Shown here piece by piece: positions 41,140-49,957 of a DNA stretch of 64,000 nucleotides (its first letter is position 1; each line of letters starts with the position of its first letter). The position numbers were made by a program, and so were the translations under genes. The DNA is from Actinomadura oligospora ATCC 43269 (GTDB taxonomy: Bacteria; Actinomycetota; Actinomycetes; Streptosporangiales; Streptosporangiaceae), in NCBI RefSeq assembly GCF_000518265.1, contig NZ_JADG01000020.1:106312-170311 (forward strand), given 5' to 3'. The notes beneath the pieces are model-generated. The model searched no databases. It was not told the DNA's origin and saw only the letters and a program-made list of their open reading frames with translations.

Positions 41140-41250
41140 ATGGCCGCGAAGAAGCTGGACCGAGGGTCCTATCACCGCAAGCGCAAGGCCCGCCTCCGCG
41201 CGCGCAGGCAGCGCAGCCGTCCGACGGCGGGCAAGGGCAGGGGTCGCTGA
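41140..41250 (+). CDS. Very basic 36-aa mini-protein (tentative)
   Basis: ATG 41140 opens a 36-codon frame rich in Lys and Arg (16 Arg/Lys, with SYHRKRKARLRARRQRSR), ending in TGA 41250. Composition resembles small ribosome-associated or nucleic-acid-binding proteins of actinomycetes, but no named family was recognised. There is no clear ribosome site. It could be a chance frame; support comes from its position in an otherwise empty gap between the serine hydrolase and the SWIM-remnant operon. Confidence 0.4.
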   Translation: MAAKKLDRGSYHRKRKARLRARRQRSRPTAGKGRGR

Positions 41251-41323
41251 AGGGCGACTTTCAGCACTGACCGGGCCTTCTGACGCGCTGTCGGGAACGC
41301 CGGAGAATGTCGTACCCGGCGGA

Positions 41324-41329
41324 TAGGTT
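41324..41329 (+). promoter_or_regulatory. -10 box TAGGTT, leaderless start of the MoxR/vWA operon
   Basis: TAGGTT ends 7 nt before GTG 41337. The next four genes overlap by 4 bp each, so this may drive the whole operon to 48544. Confidence 0.55.
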
Positions 41330-41336
41330 CGACGGT

Positions 41337-42362
41337 GTGAGCGAGGGTTCGAACGCGGGTGGGCGGGGGCGCGATCCGAAGACCGCCGAGCGCCGTGAGC
41401 GGCGCGTCGGGGACGGTCTCGCCGAGCTCGACCAGTGGCTGCGCGACCAGGTCGCGCACGGTCTGGCGCGGGCCGAGCGGGCTCCCTACCGGCTGTGGGA
41501 CGACGCGTCCCGGCGGCTGGTCGACGCCTCGGCCGGGTCGCTCGCCGGGCAGGTGAAGGCGCTGGCCGGGGTGCCGCGCCGCGCGGGCTGGCCCGACCGG
41601 CTGCTCGCCGAGTACGCGCTGCTGCGCCTCCTCGTGCGCGCGTACCAGGGCCGTGACACGCTGCCGCCGCGCCTGCGTGAGATCGTGCGCGCGCGCATCG
41701 GCTTCACCATGCCGCAGGACGACGTGCTCGCGCACGGCGAGCGCGTCCACGACACGTGGTGCGTGATCGGGGCGCGTGACACGACCCTCGACCAGCTCAC
41801 GACGCGCCGCGTCTGGTTGCGTGGCGCGGAGAGCGGGCGTTCGGCGCTGGTGCTGTCGTTCGCGGCCCGCGGCCGTCCGCTGGACGCGTCGTTCAAGGTC
41901 GGCGCGCATGTGGACGCCACCCTGTCGTTCTATCCGGACGGCCTGCGCGCCCTCGTCGCCGAACGCTCCAAGCGCACCGCGCCGCGGCGACCGGAGCGGG
42001 GGCCGGGGCCGTCACAGGTCGGCTCAGAGCTGGCGGGGCCGTCGCAGGCCGGGGGGTGGCGGGCGCCGGGTGGGACCTCGGTGCGCGGGCTGCTGGAGGA
42101 GTACGCGGCCGCCTTGGCAGGCGATCCGTGGCTCGACCGGTGGCCCGCCGTGCTGGAGCAGGTCCGTCCGGCCCGGGACGGGCGCGGTGACCTGCACGTT
42201 CTCGACGCCGACGGAGACGCGCTGCCGGTCCGGACGGGCGATCCGTGGCCGCTGCTGGCGGTGTCGGGGGGCGGGCCGGTGACGCTGTCCGGCGAGTGGA
42301 CGCCGGACGGCCTGCACCCACTCGCCCTCTGGCATCCCGAAGAAGGGGTCGTGCTGCTGTGA
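41337..42362 (+). CDS. SWIM-protein homolog lacking the zinc-finger domain
   Basis: The 341-aa protein starts at GTG 41337 and after nine residues enters the sequence RDPKTAERRERRVGDGLAELDQWLRDQV, which in homologs lies after the SWIM zinc finger (CxCxnCxH) at roughly residue 115. No Cys/His finger is encoded in any frame of the preceding 330 bp. The rest (helical, then a beta domain with DGLHPLALWHPEEGVVLL at the end) looks intact. A leaderless promoter at 41324 suggests the short form is expressed. First gene of the operon; GTG of the next gene overlaps its stop. Confidence 0.78.
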   Translation: MSEGSNAGGRGRDPKTAERRERRVGDGLAELDQWLRDQVAHGLARAERAPYRLWDDASRRLVDASAGSLAGQVKALAGVPRRAGWPDRLLAEYALLRLLVRAYQGRDTLPPRLREIVRARIGFTMPQDDVLAHGERVHDTWCVIGARDTTLDQLTTRRVWLRGAESGRSALVLSFAARGRPLDASFKVGAHVDATLSFYPDGLRALVAERSKRTAPRRPERGPGPSQVGSELAGPSQAGGWRAPGGTSVRGLLEEYAAALAGDPWLDRWPAVLEQVRPARDGRGDLHVLDADGDALPVRTGDPWPLLAVSGGGPVTLSGEWTPDGLHPLALWHPEEGVVLL

Positions 42363-43912
42363 GCACCTGGCCGGAGCATGTGAGCGCGGCGCTGCTGGGC
42401 ACCGACCGGCGGCGTCCGCCGCCCGGGGAGACACCGTCCGGCGACCGGGACGCGGCGCGCCGCCTGCTCGACCAGGCGGCCGTGCTGGCCGTCCGGCGGC
42501 GGGCCGGGGCGGTGCCGCGCCGTGACGGCGTGGAGGCGATCGCCGCTGCACCTGACGAAGAGCTGCCGGTCGTGCCGAGGGCGGCGGCGCGGCGGCTGAC
42601 CCGGATCCTCGCCGGTGAGCAGGTCACGGTGTTGCCCGAGTGGCTGGACGCGGCGGCGCGCGGCGGCTGGCGGGTGCCCGCGCGGCTGCTCCCCGACCTG
42701 CTGGAGAAGGGACGCGGCGACCGGATGCTGCGCCCGGCCATCGCGCGCGCGGCCGGGCATCGCGGGGTGTGGCTGGCGTTGCGGAACACCGACTGGGCGT
42801 ACCTGGTCGGGGCCGGTGACGATCCTGGCGGCGGCGACGAGGTGTGGGAGACCGGCACCCGGCAGCAGCGCGTCGCGTTCCTCACGCGCCTGCGCGGGAG
42901 CGACCCGGCCGGGGCGCGCGAGACGCTGGGCACGGTGTGGGCGAAGGAGGCCGCGCCCGACCGGGCGGCGTTCCTGGCCACGTTCGCGCGCGGGCTGTCG
43001 ATGGACGACGAGGATTTCCTCGAGTCGGCGCTCGAAGACCGGGGCAAGGACGTCCGGCAGCTCGCGTCCGACCTCCTCGCCCGGCTTCCCGATTCGGCCT
43101 ACGGACGGCGGATGGCCTCACGCGCCCGCGCGTGCCTGCACGCCGAGTTCCGCACCGTCCGGGAGCGGCGGCAGATGTGGGTCGTGGTCGAGCCGCCGGA
43201 GACGCATGACGGAGACCTGGAGCGCGACGGCGTCCCGTTCCATCCGAGCGGGTCGTTCGCCCCGGCGGGCGCGGGAGGCGGCCCGGTCGGCACGCGCGCG
43301 GCCTGGCTGCGCGAGATCCTCGCGCGCACACCCCTCGCCACCTGGACCGATCTGTTCTCCCTGCCGCCGATGGAGGTCGTCTGCCTCCCGATCAGCGACG
43401 CGGCGGGCGACTCCGGACGGGCCGCGCGCGACGTCCACATCGGGTGGGCGCGCGCGGCGCTGCGGCAGCGCGATCCCGCGTGGGCGCGGGCGCTGCTGAA
43501 AGGCGGCGTCGTCGTGGACGAGCCGGACGCCCTGGCCGACCTGCTGACCGTCCTGCCGGACGACGAGCGCGAGGGCGCGGCGGCCGGGCTGATCCGCTGG
43601 GTCGCGGGCGGTCCGGAGCTGCCACGCGTGCTGGAACGCGTCCCCGGCCCCTGGACGGGCGAGCTGGCCGACGCCGTGGTGGCGACGCTCTCGAACGCCG
43701 CCGACCGGCAGACGCACCGGCACGAGCACACGCTGGCCCAGCTGTGCCGCCTCGCCGACCGGCGCCTCTCCCCCGCGTTCGCGCCCCGCGTCCACGGGCT
43801 GGCCGGACGCCACCTGGCCGCCGACCCCGGCGGGGTGGCGGGGACCGTCCTCACCGACCTCACCGAGACCCTCCGCTTCCGCGCCGAGATGCTGAAGGAG
43901 CTCCACCCGTGA
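42359..43912 (+). CDS. DUF5691 family protein
   Basis: The 517-aa protein starts at GTG 42359, overlapping the previous stop by 4 bp. It opens with WPEHVSAALLGTDRR, then alternates helices in a HEAT/armadillo-like manner (for example DFLESALEDRGKDVRQLASDLLARLP), and contains no catalytic motif or membrane segment. DUF5691 genes almost always sit next to MoxR, DUF5682 and vWA genes, as here. A scaffold or adaptor role for the ATPase is inferred; no biochemical function is known to me. Confidence 0.85.
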   Translation: MSTWPEHVSAALLGTDRRRPPPGETPSGDRDAARRLLDQAAVLAVRRRAGAVPRRDGVEAIAAAPDEELPVVPRAAARRLTRILAGEQVTVLPEWLDAAARGGWRVPARLLPDLLEKGRGDRMLRPAIARAAGHRGVWLALRNTDWAYLVGAGDDPGGGDEVWETGTRQQRVAFLTRLRGSDPAGARETLGTVWAKEAAPDRAAFLATFARGLSMDDEDFLESALEDRGKDVRQLASDLLARLPDSAYGRRMASRARACLHAEFRTVRERRQMWVVVEPPETHDGDLERDGVPFHPSGSFAPAGAGGGPVGTRAAWLREILARTPLATWTDLFSLPPMEVVCLPISDAAGDSGRAARDVHIGWARAALRQRDPAWARALLKGGVVVDEPDALADLLTVLPDDEREGAAAGLIRWVAGGPELPRVLERVPGPWTGELADAVVATLSNAADRQTHRHEHTLAQLCRLADRRLSPAFAPRVHGLAGRHLAADPGGVAGTVLTDLTETLRFRAEMLKELHP

Positions 43913-45045
43913 CCGTGCCCGACGACGGGACCGTGCCCGAGAACGGGAGCGCGCCCGCCCCCGGCCCTGACGACGTCCTCCGGCCGCACGCCGAGCAGCA
44001 GTACTCCGGCGAGCTGGCGCTGCTGGCCGAGCACGACGACCGGCCGCGTCCGCCCGGCTGGCGGCTGTCGCCGTGGGCGGTGACCACCTACCTGCTCGGC
44101 GGCGGTCTCCCGGACGGCACCGAGATCTCGCCCAAGTACATCGGCCCGCGCCGCCTGGTGGAGGTCGCGGTCGCGACGCTCGCGACCGACCGGGCGCTGC
44201 TGCTGCTCGGCGTCCCGGGCACCGCGAAGACGTGGATGTCGGAGCACCTGGCGGCGGCGATCTCGGGCGACTCGACGCTGCTGGTGCAGGGCACGGCCGG
44301 GACGCCCGAGGAGGCCGTCCGGTACGGGTGGAACTACGCGCGGCTGCTCGCCGAGGGGCCGTCCGAGCGGGCGCTGGTGGAGAGCCCGCTCATGCGCGCG
44401 ATGCGGCACGGCATGGTCGCGCGCGTCGAGGAGCTGACCCGCATGCCCGGCGACGTCCAGGACTCGCTGATCACCCTGCTGTCGGAGAAGACGCTGCCGG
44501 TGCCGGAGCTGAACGCCGAGGTGCAGGCGCGGCGCGGGTTCACGGTCATCGCGACGGCCAACGACCGCGACCGGGGCGTCAACGAGCTGTCGTCCGCGCT
44601 GCGCCGCCGGTTCAACACCGTCGTGCTGCCCCTGCCGGAGTCCGAGGCGGACGAGGTGGAGATCGTCGCGCGCCGGGTGGCGCAGCTCGGCCGCGCGCTG
44701 GAGCTGCCCGAGGCCCCGGCCGGGCTGGAGGAGATCCGCCGCGTCGTCACGGTGTTCCGGGAGCTGCGCGCCGGGCTGACCGGCGACGGCCGGACGAAGC
44801 TGAAGTCGCCGTCCGGCACGCTCAGCACCGCCGAGGCGATCTCGGTCGTGACCAGCGGCCTGGCGCTCGCCGCGCACTTCGGCGACGGCGTCCTGCGCGC
44901 CCCGGACGTCGCCGGGGGCATCGTCGGCGCCGTCGTCCAGGACCCGGCGTCCGACCGGGTCGTCTGGCAGGAGTACCTGGAGACCGTCGTGCGCGACCGT
45001 CCGGACTGGGCCGACTTCTACCGCGCCTGCCGGGAGGTCTCTTGA
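43909..45045 (+). CDS. MoxR-family AAA+ ATPase
   Basis: The 378-aa protein has the Walker A GVPGTAKT at residues 102-108, Walker B/sensor features in MVARVEELTRMPGDVQDSLITLLSEKTL, the sensor-1 segment TVIATANDRDRGVNELSSALRRRF with an arginine finger, and a C-terminal lid. It also has an N-terminal extension of about 55 residues not found in minimal MoxR proteins. MoxR ATPases work as chaperones with vWA proteins; the vWA partner is three genes on. GTG 43909 overlaps the DUF5691 stop by 4 bp, so translation is coupled. Confidence 0.93.
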   Translation: MTVPDDGTVPENGSAPAPGPDDVLRPHAEQQYSGELALLAEHDDRPRPPGWRLSPWAVTTYLLGGGLPDGTEISPKYIGPRRLVEVAVATLATDRALLLLGVPGTAKTWMSEHLAAAISGDSTLLVQGTAGTPEEAVRYGWNYARLLAEGPSERALVESPLMRAMRHGMVARVEELTRMPGDVQDSLITLLSEKTLPVPELNAEVQARRGFTVIATANDRDRGVNELSSALRRRFNTVVLPLPESEADEVEIVARRVAQLGRALELPEAPAGLEEIRRVVTVFRELRAGLTGDGRTKLKSPSGTLSTAEAISVVTSGLALAAHFGDGVLRAPDVAGGIVGAVVQDPASDRVVWQEYLETVVRDRPDWADFYRACREVS

Positions 45046-47366
45046 CGGACCTCACGCCGGACGCCGCCGACGCGGGGACGGCGCCGGGGGCGCGGGTCGA
45101 GGTGTTCGGGATCCGGCACCACGGGCCGGGGTCGGCGCGGGCCGTCCGGCGGGCGCTGGACGAGTTCAAGCCGGACGCGGTGCTGATCGAGGGCCCGCCG
45201 GAGGCCGACGCGATCGTCGACCTCGCCGCCGAGCCCGGCATGGTGCCGCCCGTCGCGCTGCTCGCCTACGCGCCCGCCGAGCCGCCCCTGCCCGGTGACG
45301 ACGCCGCGTCCTGGTCCGACCGGCGGGCCGCGTTCTGGCCGTTCGCCGAGTTCAGCCCGGAGTGGCAGGCCGTCCGGTACGCGCTGGACGAGGGCGCCGC
45401 CGTCCGCTTCTGCGACCTTCCGGCCGCCAACCAGCTCGTCCCACCCGCCGATCCCGACTCCGACTCCCAGCCGGAGGACGCGTCCGAGGACGACGCGAGA
45501 ATCCGCCTCGATCCGCTGGGGTGGCTCGCGCGGGCGGCCGGGTACGAGGACGCCGAGCGCTGGTGGGACGACGTCGTCGAGCACCGGGACGGCGGCCCGT
45601 CGCCGTTCCCCGCGATCGCCGAGGCGATGTCCGAGCTGCGCGAACGCGTCGCCGAACAGCCGTCCCCGGCAGGGCTGCCGCCGGGCCACCTCGTCCGCGA
45701 GGAGCAGCGTGAGGCGGCGATGCGGCGGACGTTGCGCCGCGCGCTCAAGGACGGTTTCGAACGCGTCGCCGTGGTGTGCGGGGCCTGGCATGTCCCGGCG
45801 ATCCTGGCGCGGGTCCCGGTTGCGCGCGACGACCGGACGCTGCGCGGCCTGCCCAAGGCGAAGGTGTCGATGACCTGGGTGCCGTGGACGCACGGACGGC
45901 TCGCCGAGCGGTCCGGGTACGGCGCGGGCGTGCGGTCGCCGGGCTGGTACGCGCACCTGTTCGCGGCTCCGGACCGTCCGGTCGAGCGGTGGCTGACCGA
46001 GGCCGCCGCGATCCTCCGACAGGAGGACCTGCACGTCTCGTCCGCGCACGTCATCGAGGCCGTCCGGCTGGCGGAGGCGCTGGCCGCGCTGCGCGGCCGT
46101 CCGCTCGCGGGACTGGACGAGGTGACCGAGGCGACGCGCGCGGTGCTGTGCGAGGGCGCCGACCTGCCCGTCGAGCTGATCCGGCGGCGGATGGTCGTCG
46201 GCGAGCGCCTCGGGTCCGTCCCCGACGACACGCCGATGGTGCCGCTTCAGCGCGACCTGTCGGACCGGCAGCGGCGGCTGCGGCTCGCGCCGTCCGCCGA
46301 CGCCCGTGACCTGGAGCTCGACCTGCGCCGCGACGTCGATATCGCGCGCAGCCGCCTGCTGCACCGGCTGCGGCTGCTGGAGGTCGACTGGGGCGTCCCG
46401 GCGGAGAGCCGTGGCAAGGGCACGTTCCGCGAGACGTGGACGCTGTGCTGGCGTCCGGAGTTCGACGTCGAGCTGATCGAGGCGAGCGCGTGGGGCACGA
46501 CGGTCGCGGGGGCGTCCGCCGCCCGCGCGGGCGCGATGGCCGACGCGGCGGAGTCGCTCGCCGAGCTGACGTCCGTGGTCGAGCGCTGCCTGCTCGCCGG
46601 GCTGAGCGCGGCCCTGCCCGGCGTGATGCGGACGCTCGCCGACCGCGCCGCGCTGGACGGCGACGTCGCGCACCTCATGGACGCCCTGCCCTCCCTCGTG
46701 CGCGCGCTCCGGTACGGGGACGTGCGCGAGACCGGCACCGGCCCGCTCCGCACGGTCGTGGACGGCCTGGTCGTGCGGGTGTGCGTGGGGATCGTCCCGG
46801 CGTCGCGCGGCCTGGACGACGACGCCGCGCGCGACCTGCTCGACCGCCTCGACCGCGCGCACTCGGCGCTCGCGCTGCTCGACGACGCCGCGCACACCGC
46901 CCGCTGGCACACCACGCTCGCCTCCCTCGTCGACCGCGAGGGCCTGCACGGTCTCCTCGAGGGACGACTCACCCGGCTGCTGCTCGACGCGGGCATCCTC
47001 ACCGACGTTCCCGACAGGATGGCGCGCGCCGTGTCGTCCGGGGCGGCGCCCGCGCGCGCCGCCGCGTGGGTCGAGGGGTTCCTGTCGGAGGGCGGGCTGG
47101 TGCTCGTCCACGACGACGCGCTGCTCCGCCTCGTGGACGCGTGGATCGCGGGTCTGCCCGCCGAGGCGTTCACGGGCGTCCTGCCGCTGCTGCGGCGCGC
47201 GTTCGGCGAGTTCGCGGCGGCCGAGCGGCGCGCGATCGGCGACCGCGTCCGGCACCTGCCGGACGCGTCGCCCGCCCGCCCGCACGACGACCCGGTCGAT
47301 CCCGTGCGGGCCGGGCCCGCGACGGCGACCGTCCTGCGCATCCTCGGAACGGAGGCCGGATCATGA
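45042..47366 (+). CDS. DUF5682 family protein
   Basis: The 774-aa protein starts at TTG 45042, which overlaps the MoxR stop (TTGA) by 4 bp. The N-terminal domain has EVFGIRHHGPGSARAV, LIEGPPEAD and VVCGAWHVPAI, a His...Glu...His layout that reminds me of EreA/ChaN/TraB-type proteins. A long helical region follows. No membrane segment was found. The function is unknown; it could be the hydrolytic effector of the MoxR/vWA cluster, which is speculation from motif spacing. Its stop overlaps the vWA gene start by 4 bp. Confidence 0.86.
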   Translation: MTDLTPDAADAGTAPGARVEVFGIRHHGPGSARAVRRALDEFKPDAVLIEGPPEADAIVDLAAEPGMVPPVALLAYAPAEPPLPGDDAASWSDRRAAFWPFAEFSPEWQAVRYALDEGAAVRFCDLPAANQLVPPADPDSDSQPEDASEDDARIRLDPLGWLARAAGYEDAERWWDDVVEHRDGGPSPFPAIAEAMSELRERVAEQPSPAGLPPGHLVREEQREAAMRRTLRRALKDGFERVAVVCGAWHVPAILARVPVARDDRTLRGLPKAKVSMTWVPWTHGRLAERSGYGAGVRSPGWYAHLFAAPDRPVERWLTEAAAILRQEDLHVSSAHVIEAVRLAEALAALRGRPLAGLDEVTEATRAVLCEGADLPVELIRRRMVVGERLGSVPDDTPMVPLQRDLSDRQRRLRLAPSADARDLELDLRRDVDIARSRLLHRLRLLEVDWGVPAESRGKGTFRETWTLCWRPEFDVELIEASAWGTTVAGASAARAGAMADAAESLAELTSVVERCLLAGLSAALPGVMRTLADRAALDGDVAHLMDALPSLVRALRYGDVRETGTGPLRTVVDGLVVRVCVGIVPASRGLDDDAARDLLDRLDRAHSALALLDDAAHTARWHTTLASLVDREGLHGLLEGRLTRLLLDAGILTDVPDRMARAVSSGAAPARAAAWVEGFLSEGGLVLVHDDALLRLVDAWIAGLPAEAFTGVLPLLRRAFGEFAAAERRAIGDRVRHLPDASPARPHDDPVDPVRAGPATATVLRILGTEAGS

Positions 47367-48544
47367 CCGACACCACCGGGGCCGAGCGGCTGCGACGGTG
47401 GCGGCTGGTGCTCGGCGGCGACGCCGCCGACGGCACCGGCGTGACGCTGACCGGCGACGACGCGCACATGGACGGCGCGCTCGCCAAGCTCTACGGGTCC
47501 GGCGACGGCGGCGGACGGTCCCGGCCGGGACGGCGCGGCGCCGGGCTCGGCGACTCGGCGCCGTCGGTCGCGCGCTGGCTCGGCGACATCCGGGAGTACT
47601 TCCCGTCCCCGGTCGTCCAGGTCATGCAGAAGGACGCGATCGACCGGCTCGATCTCACCCGGCTGCTCCTCGAACCCGAGCTGCTGGACGCCGTCGAACC
47701 GGACATCCACCTGGTCGGGACGCTGCTGTCGCTGAACCGGGTGCTGCCCGACCGGGCCCGCGAGTCGGCCCGGACGGTCGTCCGCGCGCTGGTCCGTGAC
47801 CTGGAGGCGCGGCTCGCCGAGCGCACCCGGTCGGCGGTCGGCGGCGCGCTCGACCGGGCCGCGCGGTCGGCCCGTCCGCGCCGTCCGTCCGAGGTGGACT
47901 GGGACCGGACGATCCGCGCGAACCTCCGCCACTTCCAGCCCGAGCGGGGCACGCTCGTGCCGCAGCGGCTGGTCGGGCACGGGCGGCGCGGCCGGGCCGT
48001 CCGGCGTGACGTGGTGCTCTGCGTCGACCAGTCCGGGTCGATGGCCGCGTCGGTGGTGTACGCGAGCGTGTTCGGGGCCGTCCTGGCGTCGACGCGGTCG
48101 CTGCGCACGTCGCTGGTCGCGTTCGACACCTCCGTCGTCGACCTCACCGGCCAGCTGCACGACCCGGTCGAGCTGCTGTTCGGCACGCAGCTCGGTGGCG
48201 GCACCGACATCAACCGGGCGCTCGCCTACTGCCAGACCCTGGTGACCCGCCCGAACGAGACCGTCCTGGTGCTGGTCACCGACCTGTACGAGGGCGGCGT
48301 CCGGGACGAGATGCTGCGCCGCGCCGCCGCCCTGGCCGGCGCGGGCGTCCAGGTGGTCGTGCTGCTGGCGCTGTCGGACGAGGGCACGCCGTCCTACGAC
48401 CACGACAACGCCGCCGCGCTGGCCGCGCTCGGCATCCCCGCGTTCGCCTGCACTCCGGACGCCTTCCCCGACCTGATGGCCGCCGCCCTGGAGCGCCGCG
48501 ACGTGTCCTCGTTCGCCGCACCCGCCGTCCCGCCGACCCCGTGA
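47363..48544 (+). CDS. von Willebrand factor A domain protein, MoxR partner
   Basis: The 393-aa protein has an N-terminal helical part of about 200 residues and a C-terminal vWA domain with the metal-ion adhesion site intact: DQSGSM at residues 222-227, the Thr loop in GGGTDINRAL and Asp in VTDLYEGG. In RavA-ViaA-like pairs the vWA protein is the substrate-side adaptor of the MoxR ATPase. ATG 47363 overlaps the DUF5682 stop. It ends 6 bp from the end of the convergent kinase gene with no terminator between, so the two transcripts probably overlap. Confidence 0.92.
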   Translation: MTDTTGAERLRRWRLVLGGDAADGTGVTLTGDDAHMDGALAKLYGSGDGGGRSRPGRRGAGLGDSAPSVARWLGDIREYFPSPVVQVMQKDAIDRLDLTRLLLEPELLDAVEPDIHLVGTLLSLNRVLPDRARESARTVVRALVRDLEARLAERTRSAVGGALDRAARSARPRRPSEVDWDRTIRANLRHFQPERGTLVPQRLVGHGRRGRAVRRDVVLCVDQSGSMAASVVYASVFGAVLASTRSLRTSLVAFDTSVVDLTGQLHDPVELLFGTQLGGGTDINRALAYCQTLVTRPNETVLVLVTDLYEGGVRDEMLRRAAALAGAGVQVVVLLALSDEGTPSYDHDNAAALAALGIPAFACTPDAFPDLMAAALERRDVSSFAAPAVPPTP

Positions 48545-48550
48545 GCGCGG

Positions 48551-49849
48551 TCAGCGCCGGTCGGGCACGCCCCAGACCAGCAGGACGGCGACCAGCGCGG
48601 ACAGCGCCGCCTGCGTGATCAGGGACGGCGGCGGCACCGAGACGTGGACGCTCCACGCGGCCCACAGCACGACCCGCGCGATCCGGACGGCCGCGACCGT
48701 CCAGATCGCGTCGCGGGCGCCGCGCCAGGCGGGCACGATGGCGACGAACGTCACGACCGCGAGCACCGCGAAGGACACGGCGACCGCGACCAGCAGCGGT
48801 CCGGCGCGTCCGGCGCTGAGGGTGGGCTGCGCGACGAAGGCCGCCAGGCCCACCACGTCCCCGGCGGCCTGGACGCTCGCGAGCCCGAGACCCGCCACCA
48901 GCGCCCGTGATCGCCGCCGCTTCTCCTCCGGCTCCGCCGCGGGGGCCTGAGGGGCGGCGGGGGCCGACGCGACGGTCGGGGCGGGCGTCCCGAGCAGCCC
49001 CAGCAGGACCGCCTCGGCGGTGGGCCGGGACGCCACGTCCTTGGACAGGCAGGCCGCGGCGGGCGCGGCCAGGTGCGGCGGGAGCGCCGACAGGTCCGGG
49101 GTCTCGCACAGGATCTTGTAGATGACCGCCGTGGTGGGCCCGCTGCCGAACGGGTCGGCGCCGGTGGCGGCGAACAGCAGGGTCGCGGCCCAGCAGAACA
49201 GGTCGGCGGCGGGCCCGACCGCCCCGCCGGCGAACTGCTCGGGCGCCATGTAGGCGGGGGTCCCGACCAGGGCCCCGGACAGCGGAAGGCCACGGCCCGG
49301 GCTGACCGGGGTCGGCCCGGTGATCGCGGGGGTGGTGCCGTCGAGGGCGCGCGCGACGCCGAAGTCGATCACGCGCGGGCCGTCCGGGCCGACGAGGATG
49401 TTGCGCGGGTTCAGGTCGCGGTGGACGATCCCGGCGCGGTGGATGGCGGCCAGCGCGGTGATCGAACTGACCGCGAGGCGGTCGAGGTCGGTGCCGCGCC
49501 GGGGCCCGTGCGCGTCGACCAGCTCGCGCAGGGACGGCCCGGGCACGTACTCGCTGACGAGGTAGGGCCGGTCGCCGTGCTCGCCCGTGCCGAGGAACCG
49601 TGCCGTGCAGAACCCGGCGACGCGCGGCAGCAGCGCCAGCTCGCGCAGGAAGCGCGCCCGCGCCGGCGCGTCGTCCAGCAGCCGCTCGTGGAGCAGCTTG
49701 ATCGCGACGGGGCCGTCCGGGCCCTCGCCGAGGTAGACCACGCCCTGCCCGCCCGCGCCGAGGCGGCCGACCAGCCGGTGCGCGCCGAGCCGCTCCGGAT
49801 CCGCCGGAAGCAGCGGGCCCATGGGGGAACGGGGGTTCGGAACGGTCAT
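48551..49849 (-). CDS. Transmembrane serine/threonine protein kinase
   Basis: The 432-aa protein has a Hanks-type kinase domain at about 20-285: the Gly loop GAGGQGVVY, VAIK, catalytic loop HRDLNPRN, DFG and APE motifs, all key residues present. An Ala/Pro linker follows, then four hydrophobic helices (about 315-430) and no extracytoplasmic sensor domain. It may therefore sense through the membrane or via the divergent DUF6777 lipoprotein. The only upstream signal is GAGAG before ATG 49849. It ends tail to tail with the vWA gene. Confidence 0.93.
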   Translation of the reverse strand: MTVPNPRSPMGPLLPADPERLGAHRLVGRLGAGGQGVVYLGEGPDGPVAIKLLHERLLDDAPARARFLRELALLPRVAGFCTARFLGTGEHGDRPYLVSEYVPGPSLRELVDAHGPRRGTDLDRLAVSSITALAAIHRAGIVHRDLNPRNILVGPDGPRVIDFGVARALDGTTPAITGPTPVSPGRGLPLSGALVGTPAYMAPEQFAGGAVGPAADLFCWAATLLFAATGADPFGSGPTTAVIYKILCETPDLSALPPHLAAPAAACLSKDVASRPTAEAVLLGLLGTPAPTVASAPAAPQAPAAEPEEKRRRSRALVAGLGLASVQAAGDVVGLAAFVAQPTLSAGRAGPLLVAVAVSFAVLAVVTFVAIVPAWRGARDAIWTVAAVRIARVVLWAAWSVHVSVPPPSLITQAALSALVAVLLVWGVPDRR

Positions 49850-49957
49850 CGCGCGTACTCTCCGGTTACAAAATCACGACCAATTGAATGCGATCCGCCG
49901 GCCGCTCCGTCTCGTCGGAGAGTATATGTGCGTTCGACGCTCAGTGAGGGAACGGTG
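49850..49957. promoter_or_regulatory. Divergent promoter region of kinase and lipoprotein with mirrored CGGAGAGTA motif
   Basis: CGGAGAGTA occurs once on each strand, about 8-13 nt before the kinase start on minus and about 40 nt before the lipoprotein start on plus (followed by TATG). The AT-rich centre includes CCAATTG. The mirrored motif suggests one regulator for both genes. Confidence 0.45.

Noticed and set aside
44073..45040. Long plus frame extending DUF5682 upstream through the MoxR gene
   Set aside because: The MoxR protein is unmistakable in the other frame, and TTG 45042 gives the same 4-bp overlap as the other gene junctions.
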